Source: an uncultured Haliea sp.
Lineage (GTDB): Bacteria; Pseudomonadota; Gammaproteobacteria; Pseudomonadales; Halieaceae
Assembly: GCA_947258585.1 (NCBI GenBank)
Contig: CAMYIZ010000044.1
Span: 1-56,822, forward strand
Reading direction: 5' to 3'
DNA: 56,822 bases
This document shows, one piece after another, positions 47,725-56,780 of this stretch; within the stretch, counting starts at the first letter, position 1; the number at the start of each line of letters is the position of its first letter. The translations under genes were made by a program, and so were the position numbers. The notes under the pieces are model-generated. The model did no database searches. It saw nothing but the letters and a program-made list of their open reading frames with translations, and was not told where the DNA came from.

Positions 47725-49080
47725 GTGCTGCAACGCCCCGTTTTCGCCACCCCGCCGACCCTGACCGTAGGCCAGCTGAACCGGGAAGCGCGGCGCCTGC
47801 TGGAAAGCCACTTCGATTACCTGTGGGTGGAAGGCGAAGTCAGCAACTTTGCCGCCCCCTCCTCCGGCCACTGGTACTTCACGCTCAAGGACAGCGCCGC
47901 CCAGGTACGCTGCGCCATGTTCCGCAATCGCAACCAGCATGTGCGCCTGACACCGGCGAACGGCTTAGCCATCCGCCTGCGCTGCCGGGTATCCCTGTAC
48001 GAGGGCCGCGGCGAGTTCCAGCTGATCGTGGAGCACCTGGAGCACGCGGGCGCCGGCGCCCTGCAGGCGGCTTTCGAGCGACTGCGCGACAAGCTGCGGG
48101 CCGAGGGATTATTCGAAGCCACACGGAAGCGCCCCCTGCCCGCCCAGGTGCGGCAGCTGGGTGTGATCACCTCCCCTACCGGCGCGGCAATTCACGATGT
48201 GCTGACGGTTCTGCGCCGTCGCTGCCCCGGCATGGCCATAATGCTGTTGCCGGTGCCAGTGCAGGGCGAAACCGCCGCCGCGGAGATCTGCTCGGCCATC
48301 GAGCGCGCCAACCGCTGGCAGGTCGAGGGCCTGGTAGAGCTGGATGTGCTGCTGGTGACCCGGGGCGGCGGCTCGCTGGAGGACCTGTGGGCCTTCAATG
48401 AGGAGATCGTGGCCAGGGCCATTGTCGCCAGCGCCCTGCCGGTGGTGAGCGCCGTCGGTCACGAGATCGACGTCAGCATTGCCGACCTGGTGGCCGACCA
48501 GCGCGGGGCGACCCCCTCCGCAGCCGCGGAGCTGCTCAGCCCGGACCAGCGCGAGTGGACGGCACAGCTGGCGCGACTCGAATCCACCCTCGCCGGGCGC
48601 ATGCAGGTCAGACTGCGGCAGGCAAACCGGGAACTGCAGCACCTGCGGGAACGCCTGCGCCACCCCGGACATCTTCTGCGCGAGCAGTCCCAGCGCCTGG
48701 ATGACCTGGAGCAGCGCCTGCAACGCGCCCAGCGCGCCCTGCTGCGCGACCAGCGCGGTCGCCTGCTGCTGCTGGCGAGCCGCCTGCAGGCGCGCTCGCC
48801 CGCGACCCGTGTCAGAAGCCTGCAGGAACAGTTGGCGCGGCTGGAGCAGAGGATGCAGCGGGGAATGCGGGGTACCCTGCAGGACGCCGCCACCCGGCTG
48901 TCCCACCTGTCACAGCTGCTGGATTCGGTAAGCCCCCTGGCCACCCTGAGCCGGGGTTACAGCATTCTCACTGATGGCCGGGGGCAGGTGGTCCGGGATG
49001 CAGGAGAAGTCGCACCGGGCGACCTGCTGGACGCAAGGCTGGCCAGGGGCCAGTTGCGCCTGGAGGTAAAGCAGCGCTAG
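47725..49080 (+). CDS. xseA: Exodeoxyribonuclease VII large subunit
   Basis: Single-strand DNA exonuclease subunit. N-terminal OB fold with [52 protein letters not shown]; the catalytic region with [14 protein letters not shown] and [32 protein letters not shown]; then a long Arg/Leu/Gln-rich coiled coil. 451 residues from the GTG at 47725, in line with E. coli (456). The frame is open to 47647, but the added residues overlap guaB and have no family match. It converges on the Crp/Fnr gene with a 4-bp overlap. Confidence 0.95.
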   Translation: MLQRPVFATPPTLTVGQLNREARRLLESHFDYLWVEGEVSNFAAPSSGHWYFTLKDSAAQVRCAMFRNRNQHVRLTPANGLAIRLRCRVSLYEGRGEFQLIVEHLEHAGAGALQAAFERLRDKLRAEGLFEATRKRPLPAQVRQLGVITSPTGAAIHDVLTVLRRRCPGMAIMLLPVPVQGETAAAEICSAIERANRWQVEGLVELDVLLVTRGGGSLEDLWAFNEEIVARAIVASALPVVSAVGHEIDVSIADLVADQRGATPSAAAELLSPDQREWTAQLARLESTLAGRMQVRLRQANRELQHLRERLRHPGHLLREQSQRLDDLEQRLQRAQRALLRDQRGRLLLLASRLQARSPATRVRSLQEQLARLEQRMQRGMRGTLQDAATRLSHLSQLLDSVSPLATLSRGYSILTDGRGQVVRDAGEVAPGDLLDARLARGQLRLEVKQR

Positions 49081-49724
49081 TACTTGGCGGGCAGGCGGGT
49101 GTTGATAATGATGTGGCGACCCTCAAAGCGGATGTATTCGCCGATGGTAAGGTCCTTGAGGATTCTCGCCACCATCTCCCGGGAGGCACCGACACGGTCC
49201 GCGATGTCCTGCTGGGTCAGTTTTTCCGGGATGAACAGGGTACCGTCACCGCGCTCTTCCGAGAGATCCATAAGCACGTTCGCGACCCGGCCGTAGACGT
49301 CCTGCAGAGCCAGGCTCTTGACGTCGGCGGTGAGTTTGCGCACCCGCTGGGCGAGGTTGCTGATGAGTTTGCGGGCTATGCTGGGATGCTCGTCCAGCAC
49401 CCGGTTGAAATCTTCCTTGTAGATGATGCAGAACGAGCACTTCTCCACCGTGCGTACGGACGCCGAGCGCAGGGAGTCGTCAAGCAGGGCCAGTTCGCCA
49501 AAATAGTCCCCGGCACCCTGGGTGTTCATGATGAACTCCTTGCCGTTCTTGTCGCTACAGTAGACCTTGACCTTCCCGCTCTCGATGATGAACAGGGAAT
49601 CCGCCGGGTCGTTCTCGTGGATGACTACCGTATTTTTGGGAAAGGAGCGGCTGGTGCTGCTGTTTCCCAGCGCTTCCAGCTCCTCCCGGGAGAGACCCTG
49701 GAAGATTTCTACTTGTTGCAACAT
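49077..49724 (-). CDS. Crp/Fnr-family transcriptional regulator
   Basis: 215 residues. N-terminal cyclic-nucleotide-binding fold with GDYFGELALLDDSLRSASV, close to the cAMP phosphate-binding cassette (GELAL...RSASV; the Crp form is GELGL..RSA), then a dimerisation helix and a winged helix with LTQQDIADRVGASREMVARI. Whether it binds cAMP or cGMP is not known, but a class III cyclase is encoded just downstream on the other strand. ATG 49724 chosen; the frame to 49805 has no homology. No FNR-type Cys cluster is present. Confidence 0.88.
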   Translation of the reverse strand: MLQQVEIFQGLSREELEALGNSSTSRSFPKNTVVIHENDPADSLFIIESGKVKVYCSDKNGKEFIMNTQGAGDYFGELALLDDSLRSASVRTVEKCSFCIIYKEDFNRVLDEHPSIARKLISNLAQRVRKLTADVKSLALQDVYGRVANVLMDLSEERGDGTLFIPEKLTQQDIADRVGASREMVARILKDLTIGEYIRFEGRHIIINTRLPAKY

Positions 49725-49880
49725 GCCTTTTAGTCCTGCCCCATGAAAAGCCTGATCCCTGAAGCTCTGGTCATCATAGTACCTCAAACCCCAACCGGAA
49801 CGCACGCACGAACGGCCAATACCTTCCCTCGGCCGGGGCCGCGTCTGAACACTCTGTATCTATAACGAACGAAAAGCAGA

Positions 49881-49910
49881 TTTCCACAGTAAAGTCAGCA
49901 TCGCTATACT
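49881..49910 (+). promoter_or_regulatory. Candidate promoter of the cyclase-receiver-kinase operon
   Basis: -35 TTTCCA (49881-49886), 18-bp spacer, -10 TATACT (49905-49910), about 36 bp before the GTG at 49946. Moderate match. Confidence 0.5.
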
Positions 49911-49945
49911 GCAAGCCAATCCGCGAACCCGGGATCCGCCCACCA

Positions 49946-51397
49946 GTGAGTACCGACAGCAGCCAGCCCCCCGCCCCCTGGAGCCAGGTTCTCCTGCACG
50001 CCGTCAGCGACTTGCGCATCCTCGCGGAAGCGGGAGACAAGGGCCTGGAGGGCGCCCTGCGCGAGGACCTGCAGCGCCTGCTCCAGGCCGCTACCACCCT
50101 GGAGCACCAGGTCGCCGACACGGCAAACGACAGCCACCACGACCAGATGAACAGTCTGGCCGCTATCCGCGGCTACGCCGAGATGCTGCAGGAAGACCTT
50201 GGCACCGACTCCGGCTCCCTCGGCGACAGCCTGACACGCTTGCTGCAGGCAGTGGACACCGCCCACAACGACAGCGCGACGGCACCGGCACCGGCGCCGC
50301 AGCAGCGCAACATCGCCTCTGAACCCGGCTTCATCCTCGCGGTTGATGACCTGCAGGAAAACCGGGAGCTGGTCGCCCGCTACCTGTCCCGCTCCGGACA
50401 TCTGGTGGTCACCGCCGCCAGCGGCGAGGAAGCCCTGCGCACCCTGGCCGATACCGATGTTGATGTGGTTCTGCTGGACCTGATGATGCCCGATATGGAC
50501 GGCCGCGAGGTGCTGCGGCGAATCAAGGAGAACCCCGAGTGGCGAGCGACGCCGGTGATCGTGATTTCCGGCAGCCAGGATATGGACGGTATTATCGCCT
50601 GCATTGAGGCGGGCGCCGACGACTACCTGTTCAAGCCCTTCAACCCCGTGCTGCTGCAGGCCCGGATCAAGGCCGGGATTGAACGCAAGCGCTGGCACGA
50701 CCGCGAGGAACAATACCGGCAGCAGCTGGAGCGCAACGAAAAGTTCATCCGCGCCACTTTCGGCCGCTACCTGTCCGATGAGATCGTCACGGAAATCCTC
50801 GAACGCCCCGAGGGGCTTGAGTTGGGCGGCGATCTGCGGGAAGTCACCATCATGATGTCGGACATCCGCGGCTTTACCACCCTCAGTGAACAGCTGGGGC
50901 CGCAACAGGTGGTGGCTATGCTCAACCGCTACCTGGGCACCATGACCGAGATCATCATGGCCCACAATGGCACCATTGACGAGTTTATCGGTGATGCCAT
51001 TCTGACAGTCTTTGGCGCACCCCAGCGCAGGAATGACGACGCCGACCGGGCGGTGCGCTGCGCCCTCGCCATGCAGGCGGCCATGGACGGTATCAACGCC
51101 GACAACCGGGCCGCCGGCCTGCCCGAGCTCAGCACCGGTATCGCCCTCAACACAGGGTCGGTCATCGCCGGCAATATCGGCTCCGAGCGCCGCAGCAAGT
51201 ACGGCTTTGTCGGCCACCCTATGAACGTGACTTCGCGGATCGAAGATCATTGCCAGGGTGGCGAGATCCTCATTTCCGAGAGCACGGTGAAGAAGCTGTC
51301 CGGGCACTACACCCTGGGCGAACGCCGCGATCTCAGCATTCGCGGAATTGAACAGTCGGTCACGGTGCAGCGGATTGAGGAGGCACGGCATGACTGA
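49946..51397 (+). CDS. H-box / receiver / class III nucleotide cyclase fusion
   Basis: 483 residues, cytoplasmic. Residues about 13-110 are helical and contain HDQMNSLAAIRGYAEML (His65), which aligns without gaps to the H-box of HisKA kinases, yet no ATPase domain follows. Receiver domain about 129-245 with phospho-acceptor Asp178 (LLDLMMPDMDG). A coiled linker (245-290) leads to a class III cyclase: metal Asp306 (SDIRGF), Asp350 (EFIGDA), catalytic Asn427 and Arg431. At the purine-selectivity positions it has Glu346 where adenylate cyclases have Lys, and Gly420 in place of Asp/Thr. GTG start at 49946 has a weak ribosome site. It overlaps the next gene by 8 bp. Confidence 0.9.
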   Translation: MSTDSSQPPAPWSQVLLHAVSDLRILAEAGDKGLEGALREDLQRLLQAATTLEHQVADTANDSHHDQMNSLAAIRGYAEMLQEDLGTDSGSLGDSLTRLLQAVDTAHNDSATAPAPAPQQRNIASEPGFILAVDDLQENRELVARYLSRSGHLVVTAASGEEALRTLADTDVDVVLLDLMMPDMDGREVLRRIKENPEWRATPVIVISGSQDMDGIIACIEAGADDYLFKPFNPVLLQARIKAGIERKRWHDREEQYRQQLERNEKFIRATFGRYLSDEIVTEILERPEGLELGGDLREVTIMMSDIRGFTTLSEQLGPQQVVAMLNRYLGTMTEIIMAHNGTIDEFIGDAILTVFGAPQRRNDDADRAVRCALAMQAAMDGINADNRAAGLPELSTGIALNTGSVIAGNIGSERRSKYGFVGHPMNVTSRIEDHCQGGEILISESTVKKLSGHYTLGERRDLSIRGIEQSVTVQRIEEARHD

Positions 51398-51767
51398 CCG
51401 CGGGCCGGTAGTACTCCTGGTCGAGGACAACGAACTCAACTGTGAGATGTTGACCCGGCGCCTGACCCGCGCCGGTTTCAAAGTCATCACCGCCGCGGAT
51501 GGCGCACAGGCGCTGGCGCTGATGGCGAGCGCCCGACCCGCCCTGGTGCTGATGGACATGAACCTGCCGGTAATGGATGGCTGGACGGCCTGCCGGCGGG
51601 CGCGGGAAGACGAGCAGCTGCGGGATATTCCCATCATCGCCCTCACTGCCCACGCGATGGACGCGGACCGCCGCAGCGCCCTCGCCGCTGGCTGCGACGA
51701 TTACGCCACCAAGCCCATCGACTTCCCCGAACTGCTGGCCAAAATCCGGAGAATGACTGCCTCGTGA
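51390..51767 (+). CDS. Stand-alone response regulator receiver
   Basis: 125-residue single-domain receiver (CheY/DivK type). Acidic pocket VEDNE, phospho-acceptor Asp56 in VLMDMNLPVMDG, Thr/Ala switch ALTAHAM and conserved Lys in YATKPID. No output domain, so it should relay or sink phosphate, or act by binding a partner. ATG 51390 has GAGGAGG 6-8 nt upstream. Overlaps the cyclase gene by 8 bp and the kinase gene by 4 bp. Confidence 0.93.
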   Translation: MTDRGPVVLLVEDNELNCEMLTRRLTRAGFKVITAADGAQALALMASARPALVLMDMNLPVMDGWTACRRAREDEQLRDIPIIALTAHAMDADRRSALAAGCDDYATKPIDFPELLAKIRRMTAS

Positions 51768-53302
51768 GCCTGCGCCGTCGCCTGACCCTGTCGCTGTGTA
51801 CCATTCTGGTGCTGTTTTCCATCAACGTCGGCACCCACTTCTGGGGCAGCTATGCGCGGCATGAGAGCATGCTCGCCTACCGCAGCTCGGTCACCGCCGC
51901 CCAGCTGTCCACCGATGCCGCCCAGATGCTGGAAAACCAGCGACAGCAGATCCTGGTGCTGGCCACCCTGCGCGAGACTACCGGCGACCAACTGGATGCC
52001 GCGGAACTGGCGCGCGCCGAAGCCGACATCGAGACTATCAGCAACAAACTCCGCGAGCTGGACGCTCTCAGCAGCGAGGTGACCCGCCCCCAGTACCAGC
52101 GCCTGCAGGAGGCCAGCGACTATCTACTGGCCAGCTGGCTGGAGTTCTACCGCAAATACAACGATCCCGCATTCAGCGACGACATGGACGATCCCTTGCC
52201 CTTTGTCGAAACCCTGGAGCACCTGCGCCAGCTCGAGCAGCGGCAGGCATTTATCGCCGTGCAGCGTGCCAGCATCATCGATCGCACCATCGCCCTGACC
52301 GATCGCATCACCGTGATCGGTTTCATTACCTCGATTTTCCTCACGGCGATCCTCGGCTTTTTTCTGCTGCGCTACACCAATCGCTCCCTGAAACGACTGA
52401 AGCGGGGCGCCCAGCGGATCGGCAGTGGCGACCTCGACTATCGCATAGAGGGCATTGAGGACAGCGGCGAGCTGGGGGAGCTGGCGGCGGCATTCAACGA
52501 CATGTCGGACAAGCTGGGCAACGCGATTGAAGAGGTGCGCAAGGCCAAGGACGCCGCGGACGAGGCGAATGCCGCCAAAAGCCTGTTCCTGGCCAATGTG
52601 AGCCACGAGTTGCGTACCCCGCTGAACGCCATCATCGGCTACAGCGAAATGCTGCACGACGAGCTGGACGACCCCGGCGAAGTGGACCGGCCCCAGTTCC
52701 AGCTGGACCTGGAAAAGATCGTACGCTCGGGCCGCCAGCTGCTGGCCCTGATCAACGACATTCTCGACCTGTCGAAGATCGAGACCGGCAAGATGGAACT
52801 GCACTGCGAGCACTTCGCAGCCAGTGACATCCTGGGCCAGGTCGCTGACGCCATGGCGCCGCTCCTGCGGCAGCGGGGCAACCGGCTGCACCTCCCCGAC
52901 GACTGGTCGGGGCTACCCCCGCTCTACTCGGATGCAACACGCTTCCGGCAGATTTTCCTCAACCTGCTCAGCAACGCCTGCAAATTCACCCGCGATGGCG
53001 ATGTCTACCTGAGCGCCAGCGTGACCGGCAGCGGCTCCAGCGCGTGGCTGGATTTCCGCGTCAGGGATACCGGCATCGGCATGAATGAGGAGCAACAGGG
53101 GCGGATATTCAACGCCTTCGTGCAGGCCGAGAACACGACCAGCGCCAACTACGGCGGCACAGGCCTGGGGCTGGCAATCTGTCGCGAGTATTGCGAGCTC
53201 ATGGGCGGACGAATCAGTGTCAGCAGTAGCCCCGGGGAGGGGTCGGAATTCAGGGTTGAGATCCCCGCGACTGCCCCAGAGTCAGCTCCCGCAGCCGCCT
53301 GA
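51764..53302 (+). CDS. Membrane sensor histidine kinase
   Basis: 512 residues: TM1 (about 8-27), a helical periplasmic sensor of about 150 residues, TM2 (about 183-204), HAMP (205-258), HisKA with His281 in FLANVSHELRTPLNAIIGY, and HATPase with N box LLSNACKFT, G1 DTGIGM, G2 GGTGLGLAI. No receiver domain, which fits use of the separate receivers encoded upstream. GTG start overlaps the receiver's TGA (GTGA). Its 3' end overlaps the convergent lipoprotein gene by 53 bp. Confidence 0.94.
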   Translation: MSLRRRLTLSLCTILVLFSINVGTHFWGSYARHESMLAYRSSVTAAQLSTDAAQMLENQRQQILVLATLRETTGDQLDAAELARAEADIETISNKLRELDALSSEVTRPQYQRLQEASDYLLASWLEFYRKYNDPAFSDDMDDPLPFVETLEHLRQLEQRQAFIAVQRASIIDRTIALTDRITVIGFITSIFLTAILGFFLLRYTNRSLKRLKRGAQRIGSGDLDYRIEGIEDSGELGELAAAFNDMSDKLGNAIEEVRKAKDAADEANAAKSLFLANVSHELRTPLNAIIGYSEMLHDELDDPGEVDRPQFQLDLEKIVRSGRQLLALINDILDLSKIETGKMELHCEHFAASDILGQVADAMAPLLRQRGNRLHLPDDWSGLPPLYSDATRFRQIFLNLLSNACKFTRDGDVYLSASVTGSGSSAWLDFRVRDTGIGMNEEQQGRIFNAFVQAENTTSANYGGTGLGLAICREYCELMGGRISVSSSPGEGSEFRVEIPATAPESAPAAA

Positions 53303-53861
53303 TCGCCTCTTCACGCTTTTCCAGATCTTCCTTGAGCGTCGCGTTGGTGCTTTCAAGGTCGGCGATATGCCGGTTCAGCAAGGCAAACGCTGCCAGCGAG
53401 TCCTGCATCAGCAGCGCGACGGTGTGCACCCGCATGTCAGGTGACAGGCGCCGGGCCAGCGACTGATGGCTCTGTTCCGCGGCGTCGTGGTCATACAGGG
53501 GGCTGTCCGGCAGCATCGCCAGGTAGGCGATGGCGACATCGGCCTCCCACTGGGCCGCGGCTACCGTTTCCAGCCGCTTGTAGCGCTGAAAGTGCTGCAG
53601 CGCGGTCACCGCATCACCCTGGCTCAAGGCCTGGTAACCGCGCTCCAGAAAGGTCTGGTCGCGGTCCGCCGAAGGCTGGCACTGGCACTGCTCGCGGGTC
53701 GGCAGGTTCAGGGTGAGCTGGGGCGCTGATGCCGGCGATGCCGCGGCCGCTTTCGGGGCTCCCTCGGCAAAGGTTGGCCCGGAAGCGTCCGGCGCCGTAA
53801 CGCAGGCCGTCAGCAACAAAGCGATAGCAGCCGCCAGTAGCGGGGGCAGGGTTGCCGTCAC
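53250..53861 (-). CDS. Lipoprotein with TPR-like and coiled-coil parts
   Basis: 203 residues. Leader LLAAAIALLLTAC is a lipoprotein signal (LTAC). After an Ala/Pro-rich linker comes a TPR-like section (FLERGYQALSQGDAVTALQH) and a C-terminal coiled coil (LESTNATLKEDLEKREEAIR). I do not recognise the family; the arrangement resembles regulator lipoproteins paired with two-component systems (QseG-like), but that is inference. GTG start 53861 has AAGGA 7 nt upstream. It overlaps the last 53 bp of the kinase gene on the opposite strand. Confidence 0.75.
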   Translation of the reverse strand: MTATLPPLLAAAIALLLTACVTAPDASGPTFAEGAPKAAAASPASAPQLTLNLPTREQCQCQPSADRDQTFLERGYQALSQGDAVTALQHFQRYKRLETVAAAQWEADVAIAYLAMLPDSPLYDHDAAEQSHQSLARRLSPDMRVHTVALLMQDSLAAFALLNRHIADLESTNATLKEDLEKREEAIRRLRELTLGQSRGSQP

Positions 53862-53935
53862 AGGTGGGTCCTTGCGCCGTTGATCATGGCTCGAGTGTAA
53901 CACCCGACGCTGTAAGGGCGAAGAGGCGCCGCGCC

Positions 53936-55432
53936 CTACTCCGGACGCATGTGCGGAAACAGCAGCACATCGCGGATAGACGGAGAGTCGGTCAGCAACA
54001 TCACCAGGCGGTCGATGCCTATGCCTTCCCCGGCCGTGGGCGGCATGCCGTACTCCAGCGCGCGCACATAGTCGTGATCGTAGTGCATGGCTTCCTCGTC
54101 GCCCGCCTCCTTCTCGGCCACCTGGTCGCGGAAGCGCTGGGCCTGGTCCTCGGCGTCGTTGAGCTCGGAAAAGCCGTTGGCCAGCTCACGGCCACCGACG
54201 AAGAATTCGAACCGGTCGGTGACGAACGGATCGCCGTCACTGCGCCGCGCCAGCGGCGACACCTCGGTGGGATAGCCGGTGATAAACGTGGGCTGGTCCA
54301 ACCGGTGCTCGACTGTCTTCTCGAAGATCTCGATCTGCACCTTGCCCAGCCCCCAGCTGTCCTTGAGGGGGATACCCAGGGCGGTGGCGATGGCGCGCGC
54401 GCCCTGTTCGTCAGCCAGCCGGGACGCGGCGATGTCAGGGTTGTAGTGGAGGATGGAGTCAAACACCGAGATCCGGGTGAACGGCCGGGAGAAATCGTAG
54501 GTCGAGCCCTGGTAGTCCACGGTAGTGCTGCCCAGCACCGCGGCCGTCAGCTGCCGGAACATATCCTCGGTCAGGTCCATGGCATCGCGGTAGTCGGCGT
54601 AGGCCCAGTAGAACTCGAGCATGGTGAACTCGGGATTGTGCCGGGTCGACAGGCCCTCATTGCGGAAGCTGCGATTGATCTCATACACCTGCTCGAAGCC
54701 ACCCACCACCAGGCGTTTCAGGTACAGCTCCGGCGCAATCCGCAGGTACATGTCCAGGTCCAGCGCATTGTGGTGGGTCACGAAAGGCTTCGCCGCCGCG
54801 CCGCCGGGGATCACCTGCATCATGGGGGTCTCTACCTCCATGAAACCGCGCCCGTCCATGTAGTCGCGGATAAAGCGCACAATCCTCGAGCGCAACTGGA
54901 ACACGGCGCGAGAGTCCGGGTTCACAATCAGGTCCACATAGCGCTGCCGGTAGCGCAGCTCCTGGTCCGCCAGGCCGTGGTACTTGTCCGGCAGCGGACG
55001 CAGAGCCTTGGTCAACAGCCGGGCCTGCTCCATGTTGATATAGAGATCGCCCTTGCCGGACTTGTGGATGGGGCCGCTGGCACAGACGATATCCCCCAGG
55101 TCCCAGCTCTTGATCTCGGCCAGGGTGGCCTCGTCCAGGGCCTGGCGGTTGAGATACAGCTGGATCTGGCCGGAACCGTCCTGGATCAACAGGAAAGCGC
55201 CGCGATTGCGAATCAGGCGCCCGGCGACCGCGTAGTGGCGATTTTCCTCCTCCAGCTTTTCCTTGCTGCTGGCACCGTACTCCCGCTGCAGCTCACCGGC
55301 GAGGCCGGTACGGCGGAAGTCATTGGGGAACGGATTGCGCTGGGCGCGCAACTGGGTCAACTTGCCACGCCGCTCGGCGATCAGCTTGTTTTCATCCTCG
55401 GGGCCACGGGGGGCCTGTTCCTGGTCACTCAT
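53936..55432 (-). CDS. lysS: Lysyl-tRNA synthetase (class II)
   Basis: 498 residues. OB-fold anticodon domain at about 60-170, then motif 2 ([20 protein letters not shown]) and motif 3 ([12 protein letters not shown]). N-terminal [18 protein letters not shown] matches E. coli LysS. ATG 55432 has AGGA 6 nt upstream and lies 8 bp after prfB, the conserved prfB-lysS pair. Confidence 0.98.
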   Translation of the reverse strand: MSDQEQAPRGPEDENKLIAERRGKLTQLRAQRNPFPNDFRRTGLAGELQREYGASSKEKLEEENRHYAVAGRLIRNRGAFLLIQDGSGQIQLYLNRQALDEATLAEIKSWDLGDIVCASGPIHKSGKGDLYINMEQARLLTKALRPLPDKYHGLADQELRYRQRYVDLIVNPDSRAVFQLRSRIVRFIRDYMDGRGFMEVETPMMQVIPGGAAAKPFVTHHNALDLDMYLRIAPELYLKRLVVGGFEQVYEINRSFRNEGLSTRHNPEFTMLEFYWAYADYRDAMDLTEDMFRQLTAAVLGSTTVDYQGSTYDFSRPFTRISVFDSILHYNPDIAASRLADEQGARAIATALGIPLKDSWGLGKVQIEIFEKTVEHRLDQPTFITGYPTEVSPLARRSDGDPFVTDRFEFFVGGRELANGFSELNDAEDQAQRFRDQVAEKEAGDEEAMHYDHDYVRALEYGMPPTAGEGIGIDRLVMLLTDSPSIRDVLLFPHMRPE

Positions 55433-55440
55433 GTTCTGTC

Positions 55441-56539
55441 CTACAGCCCCTTTTTCAGCGAGGCCTCAATAAACTGGTCAATATCGCCGTCCAGCACCGC
55501 CTGGGTATTGCTGGTTTCGACGCCGGTGCGCAGATCCTTGATCCGCGACTGATCCAGCACATAGGAGCGAATCTGGCTGCCCCAGCCGATATCCGCCTTG
55601 CTGTCCTCAGTGGCCTGCTTGACCTGGTTGCGCTTCTGCACCTCCAGTTCATAGAGCTTGGCCCGCAGCAGCTTCATCGCCCGGTCGCGGTTCTGGTGCT
55701 GGGAACGCTCGGTCTGGCAGGACACCACCACCCCGGTAGGGTTGTGGGTGAGTCGCACCGCCGAATCGGTCTTGTTTACGTGCTGGCCACCGGCCCCGCT
55801 GGAACGGTAGGTATCCACCCGCAGATCCGCCGGATTGATGTCGATTTCGATGTCGTCGTCGATCTCCGGCGACACGAATACGGAGGCGAAGGAGGTATGG
55901 CGGCGATTGCCGGAATCGAAAGGCGACTTGCGCACCAGGCGGTGCACACCGGTTTCCGTGCGCAACCAGCCAAAAGAATATTCGCCTTCGAACTGGATGG
56001 TGGCGCTCTTGATACCGGCCACCTCCCCCGCGGACACTTCGATCAGGGTGGTCTTGAAACCGCTGGCCTCGCCCCAGCGCAGGTACATGCGCAGGAGCAT
56101 TTCCGCCCAGTCCTGGGCCTCGGTGCCACCGGAGCCAGCCTGGATATCCAGGAAGGCGTTGGCCGCGTCCATCTCACCGCTGAACATGCGCCAGAACTCC
56201 AGCTGTTCCAGCAGCTTGACCAGCCGATCGATGTCGGCCTTCACCTCGGCGACCGTCGCTGTATCGTCCTCCGCCGCGGCCAGCTCCAGCAGGTCGGCGG
56301 CATCGCCGGTGGCTCCCTCCAGTTTCTCGATGGTGGAGACGATCTGCTCCAGCGAGGAACGCTCGCGACCCAGCTCCTGGGCGCGCTCCGGGTTGTCCCA
56401 GACGCTGGGCTCAGCCAGCTCCAGCTCTACTTCCGCCAGCCTGTCCTTGCGGTTGGCGAAGTCAAAGATACCCCCTGAGCACGCTGGTGCGCGCCTCGAT
56501 GTCCTTGAGGGTTTGTAGCAGTGGATTGATCTCGAGCAT
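55441..56539 (-). CDS. prfB: Peptide chain release factor 2, programmed +1 frameshift
   Basis: RF2 recognises UAA and UGA. The coding region is joined: 25 codons from the ATG at 56539 to CTT (56467-56465), then a +1 shift past the in-frame TGA (56464-56462) and 340 codons from GAC at 56463 to the TAG at 55441; 365 residues in total, as in E. coli. The slippery site is classical: AGGGGG internal Shine-Dalgarno (56471-56476), TAT, CTT TGA C. Release motifs: GGQ in [14 protein letters not shown], and SPF stop-codon recognition in [15 protein letters not shown]. Autoregulated by RF2 level. Confidence 0.97.
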
Positions 56540-56625
56540 GAGCCTGGTGTCCTGCAGAAAAAGGCGCGCAGTGTACCGCAGGCGGGCATTTCAGGCCACA
56601 GCCGAGGCGCGCGGCGCTGCGTCCA

Positions 56626-56780
56626 CTGCATCGCTTCGTGGGCCGCTTCGTTCGCGTGGCGGCCTGGCGCCCGCTGCATCGCTTCGTGGGCCGCTTCGTT
56701 GGCGTGGCGGCCTGACGGCCGCTGCGTCGCTTCGTGGGCCGCTTCGTTCGCGTGGCGGCCTGGCGGCCGCTGCGTCGCTC
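56626..56780. repeat. 48-bp tandem repeat, about 3.2 copies
   Basis: Copies at 56626-56673, 56674-56721 and 56722-56769 plus a partial copy from 56770. Unit begins CTGCRTCGCTTCGTGGGCCG. Copies differ at only a few bases. 48 is a multiple of three, and the minus strand stays open (56591-56818) with a 16-residue repeat of GPRSDAA and RPPRERS type, but no ribosome site or family supports a gene. The rest of 56540-56822 shows no other feature. Confidence 0.8.

Noticed and set aside
49904-51646. 580-codon minus-strand open frame opposite the cyclase and receiver
   Set aside because: The plus strand carries intact receiver and cyclase motifs; the minus frame has none.
53852-55552. 566-codon plus-strand open frame opposite lysS
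   Set aside because: Antisense to class II synthetase motifs.
55441-56679. prfB read as one uninterrupted frame from 56679
   Set aside because: The N terminus would be unrelated sequence; the ATG at 56539 plus frameshift gives true RF2.
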